The notes beneath the pieces were generated by a model that did not search any database, was not told where the DNA came from, and saw only the letters and a program-made list of their open reading frames with translations. A DNA stretch of 64,000 nucleotides from Legionella santicrucis (GTDB taxonomy: Bacteria; Pseudomonadota; Gammaproteobacteria; Legionellales; Legionellaceae), in assembly GCF_001468135.1 (NCBI RefSeq), contig NZ_LNYU01000081.1, forward strand, positions 124,001-188,000. The letters are read 5' to 3'. The translations under genes were made by a program, and so were the position numbers. Below are positions 8,590 to 16,454 of the stretch, in pieces; positions within the stretch are counted from its first letter, which is position 1, and the number at the start of each line of letters is the position of its first letter.

Positions 8590-8640
8590 GGGCAAGATAG
8601 GTGAAGTTAGCTAACCAGCAAGCTGGCTACCAAACTTCAC
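8590..8640 (-). other. oriT: Origin of transfer (oriT), IncP/RP4 type, with nic site
   Basis: Read on the minus strand, 8606-8590 gives CTTCACCTATCTTG followed by CCC, which matches the RP4 nic region (CTTCACCTATCCTG then CCCGG) except for one C-to-T change. The predicted nick is between bases 8593 and 8592 of the minus strand. Next to it is a 19-base inverted repeat, 8601-8619 and 8622-8640, 16 of 19 positions paired, matching the TraJ-binding repeat of RP4 in size and position. It lies between traK and traJ as in IncP plasmids. Confidence 0.9.
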
Positions 8641-8652
8641 TTAGCCTTATTC

Positions 8653-8665
8653 GCACCTTCGGTGC
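8653..8665. terminator. Small GC hairpin between oriT and traJ
   Basis: GCACC-TTC-GGTGC forms a compact 5-base-pair hairpin with a tight loop, 13 bases beyond the oriT repeat. It has no following T-run on the traJ side. It might be a transcriptional pause or attenuator or a structural element of the single-stranded transfer origin. Function is not determined by the sequence. Confidence 0.35.
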
Positions 8666-8748
8666 TCAACGGGAATCCAGTGATTTGAGGCCATAACCAG
8701 ATACCCAAAGGATTGCATAACCACTTTATTTAAGAGGTCAGCATCCTT

Positions 8749-9102
8749 ATGGACGATAAAACTAAATCCCCCACCAGAAAAAATGGGCGTCACCTTCGTG
8801 TTCCTGTTCTTCCCAATGAAGAATCGCAAATTAAAGCCAATGCGGCTAATGCCGGTTTGTCTATTGCGGAATACCTAAGACGTATAAGTCTTGGGTACCA
8901 GCTGCAAAGTGCAATTGATAAAGACCATGTAATCCAGCTTGCCAAAATCAATGCAGATGTCGGCAGACTTGGTGGACTGTTAAAACTTTGGTTGACCCAA
9001 GATAAGCGCGTCGCGCATTTTGACCATGCCACGATAATGACCCTGTTAAATAAAATTCGGATCTTGCAGGAGACAATGTTGCAGGTGGTGAAAAAGCTAT
9101 GA
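8749..9102 (+). CDS. traJ: Relaxosome protein TraJ, oriT-binding (MobC/ribbon-helix-helix type)
   Basis: 117 residues. The N-terminal RVPVLPNEESQIKANAANAG and AGLSIAEYLRRISLG segments are of the ribbon-helix-helix type, followed by the strongly conserved INADVGRLGGLLKLWLT block found in RP4 TraJ. In RP4, TraJ binds the inverted repeat by nic and recruits the TraI relaxase. The gene points away from oriT, and its stop overlaps the traI start by ATGA, so the two proteins should be made together. Confidence 0.9.
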   Translation: MDDKTKSPTRKNGRHLRVPVLPNEESQIKANAANAGLSIAEYLRRISLGYQLQSAIDKDHVIQLAKINADVGRLGGLLKLWLTQDKRVAHFDHATIMTLLNKIRILQETMLQVVKKL

Positions 9103-10922
9103 TTGTTCGCCATATCCCAATGAAAACCGCACGACTTAGCAGCTTTTCAGGCCTGGTCCAATACATCACCAATCCCCAGGATAAACAGGAACGGGTGGGA
9201 AAGATTAGCTTATCCAATTGTAACAGTATCGATCCCACTTGGGCGGTTCAGGAAGTCTTAGCAACTCAAGCCAAAAATCAACGGGCTACAGCGGATAAAA
9301 CTTATCATTTATTGATCTCTTTTGCCCCGAGAGAGATCCTGTCTGATAAACTGTTGAACATTATCGAAGACCGGGTTGTCTCCTCTATTGGGCTTAAAGA
9401 GCACCAGAGAATCAGCACCGTCCATCATGATACGGATAATCTTCATATCCATGTCGCCATCAATAAAATCCACCCCAAAACCCTCAACATGATTGAGCCA
9501 TACAGGGTTTATAAAATTTTTGCGGAGGTGGCAACCCAATTGGAAATTGAGTATGGACTGGAAATAACCAATCATCAATCACGAAAGGGACGGTCTGAAA
9601 ATTTAGCCGATGATATGGAGCAGCATTCTGGTATTGAAAGCTTGATTAACTGGATGAAACGCCATTGTAAGGATCAACTAGAGGCGGCCAGCAGCTGGAA
9701 TGAGCTTCACCAAACACTGGCAGCGCATGAGTTGGCAATTAAGCTCAGAGCCAATGGATTTGTTTTCTGTGACAAGAAGGGGCTAATGGTTAAAGCCAGT
9801 TCCGTTTCCCGCAATTTTTCCAAAAAGAACCTACTGTCCAAACTGGGGGAATTTACACCTGCCTCATTTCAGATTGAGGTCGGTTCAAAAAATACTTATC
9901 GCTATGAACCACTTAGTAAGACTATGTTCAATTCCGAGCTGTATGCCCGTTATCGTGATGAAAGGCTTAAGAACAAAATCATCCTTGCAGACAAGCTCAA
10001 AACACTACGTAGAACTAAGGCTGGTTCCATTGAAAAAGCCAAAAAACGAGCCAGGCTAAAAAGAAAGGCCTTGAAATTGATGAAAATGCCGATCATTCAA
10101 AAAAAACTTCTGTATGGGCAAATCAGCAAGACCCTCCTGGATGAGATTGAGAGAATTCGCAACAACTATTCCACCCAGCGCCAAAACCAGATTAACCGGC
10201 ATCAGAATCGAACCTGGGCTGATTGGTTGAGGTATAAGGCAGAGACTGGGGATCTGGATGCTTTAACCGCACTGCGTTTTCAAAATCGAAAGAACAAAGG
10301 CAAATACTCTCTGTCCGGGGGCAGAGCAGATACATCCCCAACCGATCTCAATATCCTTGACTCGATCACCAAAGAAGGCACAGAGATATACAAAATTGAT
10401 AAGGCCGTCATCAGAAATAATGGCCATGAGGTCAAAATTTCTAAAGGCGGTTCGATTGAAACATTAATAAAAGCCTTGGAAATGGCGCAGCGGCAATATG
10501 GCAACTGTATTCGGGTAAATGGCTCGCCGCTATTTAAAAAAATTATCCTGCAAATAGTGATTCAACATAACATCCCAATCACCTTCGCTGATCCAGATAT
10601 TGAAGCCCAACGAACCAAATTGAAACAGGAGACCAACAATGAACATGCAAGACGAAACCGATATGGTAATGGAAGAGGAACTTCTGGAAACGATGAAGCT
10701 GCTAGAACAGGAGGCCGAAGACAGTGGGGGAAAACAAGAACAAAGCCCAACCCTTACCGCACTTGCTGCGGCACGCCGGCCGAAAATCAAAACGGCCTGC
10801 GAGACCTGTCCCAACTCGATGTGGTTCAGCTCACCGCAAGAGGTGAAGTGCTATTGCAGGATAATGCACCTGATAAGCTGGAGCGCAAAAGAGTCAAACC
10901 TGATAACCATGTGCGATGGTAA
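9099..10922 (+). CDS. traI: Relaxase TraI (MOBP/IncP type)
   Basis: 607 residues. The nicking tyrosine is Y22 (GLVQYITNPQDKQE), the same number as in RP4 TraI. The metal-binding HUH motif is HHDTDNLHIHVAINKIHP. It should nick oriT at the TATCTTG/CCC site and stay covalently bound to the transferred strand. It is shorter than RP4 TraI and has no obvious C-terminal primase domain; a primase is encoded separately at 11696-13882. Its last 280 bases overlap another gene in a different frame. Confidence 0.93.
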   Translation: MIVRHIPMKTARLSSFSGLVQYITNPQDKQERVGKISLSNCNSIDPTWAVQEVLATQAKNQRATADKTYHLLISFAPREILSDKLLNIIEDRVVSSIGLKEHQRISTVHHDTDNLHIHVAINKIHPKTLNMIEPYRVYKIFAEVATQLEIEYGLEITNHQSRKGRSENLADDMEQHSGIESLINWMKRHCKDQLEAASSWNELHQTLAAHELAIKLRANGFVFCDKKGLMVKASSVSRNFSKKNLLSKLGEFTPASFQIEVGSKNTYRYEPLSKTMFNSELYARYRDERLKNKIILADKLKTLRRTKAGSIEKAKKRARLKRKALKLMKMPIIQKKLLYGQISKTLLDEIERIRNNYSTQRQNQINRHQNRTWADWLRYKAETGDLDALTALRFQNRKNKGKYSLSGGRADTSPTDLNILDSITKEGTEIYKIDKAVIRNNGHEVKISKGGSIETLIKALEMAQRQYGNCIRVNGSPLFKKIILQIVIQHNIPITFADPDIEAQRTKLKQETNNEHARRNRYGNGRGTSGNDEAARTGGRRQWGKTRTKPNPYRTCCGTPAENQNGLRDLSQLDVVQLTARGEVLLQDNAPDKLERKRVKPDNHVRW

Positions 10923-10935
10923 TTTTTTAGGCTAA
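10639..10935 (+). CDS. Nested conjugation gene inside traI (TraH-like position)
   Basis: 98 residues in a second frame within the 3' end of traI, running 13 bases past its stop. The ATG is preceded by AGGAG at a good distance. The N-terminal third is very acidic (DETDMVMEEELLETMKLLEQ), and the rest carries CETCPNSMWFSSPQEVKCYC, a four-cysteine arrangement that could bind zinc. RP4 traH is also acidic and also nested in traI, so this may be the counterpart, but the cysteine half is not something I recall from RP4 TraH. Similar small conjugal proteins called TraD exist in other islands. Confidence 0.65.
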   Translation: MNMQDETDMVMEEELLETMKLLEQEAEDSGGKQEQSPTLTALAAARRPKIKTACETCPNSMWFSSPQEVKCYCRIMHLISWSAKESNLITMCDGNFLG

Positions 10936-10972
10936 ATAGTTCCTCTGAGGTGGGTAGTTGCATCATTATATT

Positions 10973-11569
10973 TCATGCTTCATCCAGATATCTAGCAACC
11001 TTGGAACCACATGTTGCACACTCGCCTTCAAGCGTAATTGTTCTGCCACTTTCTATGGCCACAGGGGATATCATTCTGCATACCCCACTGCATTGACCAC
11101 ACCAAACATTATTTAAAATCAACTCTTTCTGTTTTACCTTTTCCCATAACTGGAGCGCTTTTTTGGTCCCATGAACACCTGCATTTTCTGGAATCATAGT
11201 TCTTTTTTTTGCTAAATCCCAGTAGCGCATCAACTCATCAAATGATTTGCCCTGTAAATTATCCAAACCCTGCTCTTTAGCAATGACCTTCATGGCATTT
11301 AACCGATATTCAAATTTATTCAGGCTTTTTCGCAGGGTAAGCTCGGTATCAAAGTTACAATAAGTGCATAAGGAAAATACTGCGTGCATTAAATCACCTA
11401 TTTCATCCTGCAAGGCATCTCTTTTGTCCTTTGCCTCCAGATGTTCTTCAATTTCCAGACACTCGTTGCGAATTTGCGCCATGATTTGAGCTTTGGTTTC
11501 CCATTGTAGGCCAAAAAGAACGGCTTCTTTTTCTAAATTATCAACATCATCAAAAATGGTTTTCTTCAT
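10973..11569 (-). CDS. MazG-like nucleotide pyrophosphohydrolase with C-terminal zinc ribbon
   Basis: 198 residues. The MazG-type metal motif is visible as ECLEIEEHLEAKDKR then ALQDEIGDLMHAVFSL (E-xx-E ... ExxD pattern, about residues 32-65). The last 45 residues contain two CxxC pairs, CGQCSGVC and CATC, forming a probable zinc ribbon. The family hydrolyses non-canonical or excess NTPs. It is convergent with traI and in the same direction as the traC-trb genes. A role in protecting incoming DNA synthesis is an inference. Confidence 0.75.
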   Translation of the reverse strand: MKKTIFDDVDNLEKEAVLFGLQWETKAQIMAQIRNECLEIEEHLEAKDKRDALQDEIGDLMHAVFSLCTYCNFDTELTLRKSLNKFEYRLNAMKVIAKEQGLDNLQGKSFDELMRYWDLAKKRTMIPENAGVHGTKKALQLWEKVKQKELILNNVWCGQCSGVCRMISPVAIESGRTITLEGECATCGSKVARYLDEA

Positions 11570-11695
11570 AGATTAGCTATACTCCAAAAAAACATCAGCC
11601 AATGCATCCAGCGTTGCAAAATCTTATTGCGGAATGAGATGTTGCAACTTATTGTAAAAGCATCAAAGCCGTTAGTATATCATTACCGATTGGTT

Positions 11696-13882
11696 TTAAG
11701 CGATGTGAACAACATTACCTTGCTTTGAATAGCGTGGTTGATTATGCTTTTTTATGAACTTTTCTATTTTCGACTTAAACTGTCGCTTAACGCCCTCCAC
11801 GCCCAGGCTACTATTCTTGGCCATGTCATTAAAATCGCTAAATTTTCTGGGATTTTCAGACTGTTCATTGGGTGCAAAAGTTGGCAAGATAATCATGCCA
11901 TTGACGGCCATGGCGGCTTCTGTGGCCTTTTCCTTGCCCGGATTCATGCCCTTGCTTAGCTCAAGATGTTTGTCATCATCGGCAGCGATCATTATCGGGA
12001 TATGTGGATATTTTTCATGCAAGGATTTGGCGACTGATTTAAGATTGCCTGAATCAAAGGCTGAAACAACGGCTGGTAGCGCTGTTGCTTCTTTTATTGT
12101 TGCGGCAGTGGCATAGCCTTCGGCGATGATAATTACAGGGGTATTGGCCAGTTTATCCAGCCCGCCCAAGACATGAAAACAACCTTCTTTTCTCGAATTT
12201 TTTGCAAAGCGCTTAGTGCCATCATCGGCGATATATTGAACCGTCCAAATGGATCCTTCAGTATCGATGGCAGGAACGCAGGTTAAATTGTTGGTTTCAT
12301 CAGTGTAAACGCCAGAATGAACCTGTATTCCTTTTGCTTTCAAATAGGGGGTTGGTTCGTTTATCTCATTCATTAGGGATAGTTTTTTCTTGAGCATAAT
12401 CGACGTACTTCTTTGCAACTCTTCAATCTCAAGCTCGCGATTTCTTTGATTTTGTAGGGCTTGAGACTTGAGCGCCAACCTTTGTTCATCAGTCAAAACA
12501 TAGCCTTTGCTTTTCCATTTCAGCTCTTCCCCGGTACGGTTGTTTTTGATGTAGCCAGCCGGCATACCGTCTAAATGAGCCACATAGAATCCAGCCTTTT
12601 CACCCTGTTTATCCCCATCCATTTCGATTCGGTGCGGCTTGCTGTCCATGACAGGGTGTTTGCCTGAGACAATTGCCCCCATGCTACTCAGTGCCTCTTT
12701 GAATTCATCTTCTGGGGAGATGGCTTTGTCTTGGGCCAATGCTTGTGGATTGGGTAACCATGGCTTGATTTTATCTAAAGGAACACCCGGGTTTGCATAC
12801 CAGCATTTTTGGGCTATATCCCAGGCGATGGCGGCTGTGCCATCAGGCAGTTTTCCTGTCAGGGCTTTGGCTATCTCTTTGTCTTTGAAGGGAATTCCTA
12901 ACCAAGTCTTTTCAGTGATGAGTTGTTCATTTTCCATAACTCTTCCCTCAATAGTTCTGTCTTCCCTGATTTCTATGGGCTGTGCCTGCTGGATTTCCTG
13001 AACTTGATCAAGAGCACAGATGTGATGGACAATCTTTTCCGCGTCTGCAGAGGCTCTGAAAATTTCGAGGGGATCATCCTCCAAAACCCGAATCCATGAC
13101 TTAATATAGGCAGTATGTTGTGATGGGTCATGACCAATGCCGAGTTCAGCCCCTAATAACATGCTGGCAATTTCTGCTCTAAGTTCTTCCTTGGCATAGG
13201 CCTCACTGCCAAAGGGATGCCCCAGATCCCTGTCAAGCCTTGAAGGATGGCCGCTCCAATGACCAAGTTCATGCAGTGCTGTGGCATAATAATTGGCAGC
13301 AGATTTGAATTGTTCTTTGGGCGGCAGGTGAATACTATCGCTCGAAAGTATGTAAAAGGCTTTGTCTGATTCAGAATGAAAAATGGCAGCACCGGATTGC
13401 AGCAATAGTTTTTCTGCTTTTTCCACCATAGACCATTCCGGCTCTTTTGTTACAAGGGTAGGCATATTCTCAATTTGTGAGGCGTGGAAAACCGTTGCAT
13501 AAAAGACCTGAGGTCTTTCAAGACTGGCTTGAATTTTGACTGAATTGCCCTGCTCATCCAGCACAGGGCGTCCAGTCTCATCTTCTTTGACTCGTTCCTC
13601 GTTAAATTTCCAGTATTGAATGTTGGTGCCTTTCTCACCTTTTCGCACCTGCGCATCAATGCTTTGCGCCTGTTTGTAGGTCAGCCAGCGATTGTCATCG
13701 CTTTGATTGAGCATCAAATACAGAGCATTGATGCCGCGATACCGTTTGCCAGTGACTGGATTAAAGGGAGCCTGACCATTGCCAATCCCTGGCTCCCAAG
13801 GCTTTAGCCAGGGTGCCGTTCCGCCTTTTAGACTTTCAATAATCTGGTTGGCCACAATTTGGTGGTAGGGTATTTTAGTCAT
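11696..13882 (-). CDS. traC: ArdC-type ssDNA-binding/metallopeptidase fused to Toprim DNA primase (TraC-like)
   Basis: 728 residues from the ATG at 13882, chosen because GGAGG lies 7 bases upstream; longer open frame upstream overlaps the 53-residue gene. Residues 1-290: ArdC N-domain (PYHQIVANQIIESLKGGTAP) and a metallopeptidase helix HELGHWSGHPSR. Residues about 560-700: Toprim-type primase domain (IIIAEGYATAATIKEA; IPIMIAADDDKH). RP4 TraC is the transferred primase; the ArdC part is an antirestriction function. The protein probably enters the recipient and primes the second strand while protecting it. Confidence 0.85.
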   Translation of the reverse strand: MTKIPYHQIVANQIIESLKGGTAPWLKPWEPGIGNGQAPFNPVTGKRYRGINALYLMLNQSDDNRWLTYKQAQSIDAQVRKGEKGTNIQYWKFNEERVKEDETGRPVLDEQGNSVKIQASLERPQVFYATVFHASQIENMPTLVTKEPEWSMVEKAEKLLLQSGAAIFHSESDKAFYILSSDSIHLPPKEQFKSAANYYATALHELGHWSGHPSRLDRDLGHPFGSEAYAKEELRAEIASMLLGAELGIGHDPSQHTAYIKSWIRVLEDDPLEIFRASADAEKIVHHICALDQVQEIQQAQPIEIREDRTIEGRVMENEQLITEKTWLGIPFKDKEIAKALTGKLPDGTAAIAWDIAQKCWYANPGVPLDKIKPWLPNPQALAQDKAISPEDEFKEALSSMGAIVSGKHPVMDSKPHRIEMDGDKQGEKAGFYVAHLDGMPAGYIKNNRTGEELKWKSKGYVLTDEQRLALKSQALQNQRNRELEIEELQRSTSIMLKKKLSLMNEINEPTPYLKAKGIQVHSGVYTDETNNLTCVPAIDTEGSIWTVQYIADDGTKRFAKNSRKEGCFHVLGGLDKLANTPVIIIAEGYATAATIKEATALPAVVSAFDSGNLKSVAKSLHEKYPHIPIMIAADDDKHLELSKGMNPGKEKATEAAMAVNGMIILPTFAPNEQSENPRKFSDFNDMAKNSSLGVEGVKRQFKSKIEKFIKKHNQPRYSKQGNVVHIA

Positions 13883-14036
13883 AAGCTGCCTCCATAGCCT
13901 CATCTTCGCTAAGTGCATCCTCAACAAATGCGCCCATGATGTCCGCCTCAATTGGACTGACTTCAACTAAAAATCCGGGGATGACCAAATCCTCGAATTT
14001 TTCTGAAATTACATCCATTAGTTCGTTTTTATTCAT
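13875..14036 (-). CDS. Small acidic protein between traF and the primase gene
   Basis: 53 residues: starts MNKNELMDVISEKFEDLV and ends EDEAMEAAYD. It is acidic, without membrane segment or known domain. Its ATG overlaps the traF stop (ATGAATAA arrangement) and its own stop overlaps the primase start by 8 bases, so it is translationally locked into the operon. The tight packing supports a real gene. I do not recognise the family; an acidic chaperone-like or DNA-mimic role is only a guess. Confidence 0.6.
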   Translation of the reverse strand: MNKNELMDVISEKFEDLVIPGFLVEVSPIEADIMGAFVEDALSEDEAMEAAYD

Positions 14037-14568
14037 CATGACTTTTCTCCAGTTTATTGATGACCCATAGGGGCCTTAACATTCCCTTGATTTGCCCTGT
14101 ATGAACAAGGCCGTAGTAGCGACCATCAAAAGACCATTCGCTTTGACTGGTCATGGTCATCAGCTCGTCTTTGCTGAGTTGATAATTTGTGGCATGCCAT
14201 TGGGGTAAGAGGCGATTTAGTCCATCTTTTAACTTCGGCTTCGAGAAAGGAATACGCTCCTGATTTACAAAGACACCGACTTTGGTTGTTGCGACGGTAT
14301 CACCAGGGATGGCCACCACCTTTTTCATCAAATAGCCATAACCTCCGCAGTTAAGACCATGGTCTATATAGCTTCTATCAAGGCCAAGCCTGAAAGCTGG
14401 CCTGTTATCAGGGCAAAAGATAACATAGGCATTCTTGAGTTCGCCCTCGTGGGTAATGCGATATAGGCCTACCGGGATTGAATCGGTGAGATTAATACGA
14501 AATCCCATGGCGATTAAGAGATAGACCAAGCCAATCAGACTAATCAGGCAGACAGATAATGCTTTCAT
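14029..14568 (-). CDS. traF: TraF, signal peptidase-like pilin maturation protease
   Basis: 179 residues. One N-terminal membrane segment (about 1-22) is followed by the catalytic serine in LTDSIPVGLY (S30) and lysine in GYLMKKVVAIPGDTV (K82/K83), the S26-family Ser-Lys dyad. RP4 TraF acts in the periplasm and joins the ends of the TrbC pilin to a cyclic product. The presence of traF with trbC here predicts a cyclic pilin. It overlaps traG by ATGA and is followed by the 53-residue gene. Confidence 0.9.
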   Translation of the reverse strand: MKALSVCLISLIGLVYLLIAMGFRINLTDSIPVGLYRITHEGELKNAYVIFCPDNRPAFRLGLDRSYIDHGLNCGGYGYLMKKVVAIPGDTVATTKVGVFVNQERIPFSKPKLKDGLNRLLPQWHATNYQLSKDELMTMTSQSEWSFDGRYYGLVHTGQIKGMLRPLWVINKLEKSHDE

Positions 14569-16454
14569 AGTCTGATTTCCTCATCCTTGCTTAATCTCAG
14601 GCGTAAGATATCGGACAATTTCGGGGCTTCAATGGCTGCTCGGGCGATAAAAACCGGATCTTTAAAATACAGGGGTTGCTTGCCATAAATCGCCGGAAAG
14701 CCCGCCGCATAAACCACCATATCACCAGCCTCAGTGATCAAGCCATTGGCATCCTTTTTTGGTCCTGGCATGCGCAAACACTCATCGACTGTTAATAATG
14801 GTCTTGATACTTCCTGGATGGTTTTAGATATTTGCGAGAGAAATGTTGAAATGCGTTTGCCGCTGGTAGTGATGTGTTCTTTAACGATGGTGGTTTGCCC
14901 CGTCAGCTTGGATAAATGCTCGGCAGTTTCCACCCGGTTTGGCGGGTAGGCATTTTGGATGTGGCAATTGGATGTAATGGTTTCATCCTGGCCATAACCC
15001 CGCTCACGGCTTTTCAGCTGATTGATGTCCTGACAGATTAAATAAAATTTAAGGCCGTACCCGGCAACAAAAGCTAAGGACTCTTGCAAAATATCGAGTT
15101 TACCCAGGCTTGGAAACTCATCAATCATGCAGAGCAGTCGATGTTTATAAGTTCGTTTCGCCCTCACATAAGAAAGCCCCTTATCGTCAGGCACACGCTC
15201 AAACTCCATCCTGTCTGCCAATAGACGCACTATCATATTAATCATAACCCGAACCAAGGGTTGTAGTCTGGCCTTGTCGTTGGGTTGGGTCACTATATAA
15301 AGACTCACCGGGCTTTCATGGTTCATCAAATCGCGGATACAAAAATCCGAATCAGAGACATTAAAAGCGACCACCGGATCACGGTATAAAGCCAAATAGG
15401 ATTTCAAAGTCGATAAGACTGAACCGGCTTCTTCCTCAGGCCTGTCTATCATATCGCGGGCAGAGGCAGAGATAACCGGATGGGTCTTGCCTTCGATATG
15501 CGGGTATTGCGTCATTTCGATGAGTAAATCAGCAATATTGGTATTGGGGTCAACCAGCATGTGGTCGATGTTGGGAAAGGTGGCGGGCTCTCCCTGATTT
15601 TTTAGCTTGTAAATCGCATGTAAAATAAAGCCGACCAGAAGGGCTTGCGAGGTTTTCTGCCAGTGGGTTTCCAGACCTTTGCCGTCAGGGTCAACTACCA
15701 GTGTTGCGAGATTTTGCACATCACCCACCTCTGATTCCGTGCCTACCCGGATTTCATCTAACGGATTCCAGCGGGCTGAGCCTTTTAATGTCGCTGGTTC
15801 AAAACGGATGACTTTGTTGTTGGCATATTGTTGTCTCCACCCGGCAGTCATTGCCCACAGCTCGCCCTTTAAGTCGGTAATAACACAGGAATACTTCCAG
15901 GATAACAGGGTGGGAATCACAAGCCCCACCCCTTTGCCAGAGCGGGTGGGAGCATAGGTTAAGATATGCTCTGGGCCATTGTGGCGCAGATAATGAATCT
16001 CGCCCTGTTCATCTTCAAATGCCCCAACATAGACCCCTTCGTCATGGCCAATAAGGCTGGCATTTTTTAAATCCTCCATATTGGCCCATCTCGCTGAACC
16101 ATGCAGGTATTCGCTGATTTCACCTTTTTTAAGTTGTTGACTGACAAGAATCACCATCATCAAAAAAAGGCTTGTGCTCATCACCACGATGCCAAATGCG
16201 GCGTTAAAATAATCCGGGTAGTATTGGTGATATTTAAAATTCCATAAAAAAAGCTGCCAAGGCAGATAAACATGGGCAAGCGAAAAGCCTAAATTTACGT
16301 GGTAATGAAATTTCCAGGCCAAATATTGGGTGCCTATTTGCAGGCTGACTATCACAGACAGCAAGGCCAAGCCAATCAGCGGCAGGTTAAACCGCTGATT
16401 AGGCTTTTGTCTCACTTGAGGGCCAATGGCTTTATTGGGTTTGTTCAGTGTCAT
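14565..16454 (-). CDS. traG: Type IV coupling protein TraG (VirD4 family)
   Basis: 629 residues, near the 635 of RP4 TraG. Two membrane segments lie in the first 130 residues. Walker A is APTRSGKGVGLVIPT, and the Walker B/DEFPS motif is LLCMIDEFPSLGKLD. It is the hexameric inner-membrane ATPase that receives the TraI-bound strand and feeds it to the Trb channel. It overlaps trbL (ATGA) and traF (ATGA), so channel and coupling protein are made from one message. Confidence 0.93.
   Translation of the reverse strand: MTLNKPNKAIGPQVRQKPNQRFNLPLIGLALLSVIVSLQIGTQYLAWKFHYHVNLGFSLAHVYLPWQLFLWNFKYHQYYPDYFNAAFGIVVMSTSLFLMMVILVSQQLKKGEISEYLHGSARWANMEDLKNASLIGHDEGVYVGAFEDEQGEIHYLRHNGPEHILTYAPTRSGKGVGLVIPTLLSWKYSCVITDLKGELWAMTAGWRQQYANNKVIRFEPATLKGSARWNPLDEIRVGTESEVGDVQNLATLVVDPDGKGLETHWQKTSQALLVGFILHAIYKLKNQGEPATFPNIDHMLVDPNTNIADLLIEMTQYPHIEGKTHPVISASARDMIDRPEEEAGSVLSTLKSYLALYRDPVVAFNVSDSDFCIRDLMNHESPVSLYIVTQPNDKARLQPLVRVMINMIVRLLADRMEFERVPDDKGLSYVRAKRTYKHRLLCMIDEFPSLGKLDILQESLAFVAGYGLKFYLICQDINQLKSRERGYGQDETITSNCHIQNAYPPNRVETAEHLSKLTGQTTIVKEHITTSGKRISTFLSQISKTIQEVSRPLLTVDECLRMPGPKKDANGLITEAGDMVVYAAGFPAIYGKQPLYFKDPVFIARAAIEAPKLSDILRLRLSKDEEIRL

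Noticed and set aside
9874-10059. Second small frame inside traI
   Set aside because: Unlike the nested gene at 10639, it has no acidic or cysteine signature, no convincing ribosome site, and traI is strongly constrained there.
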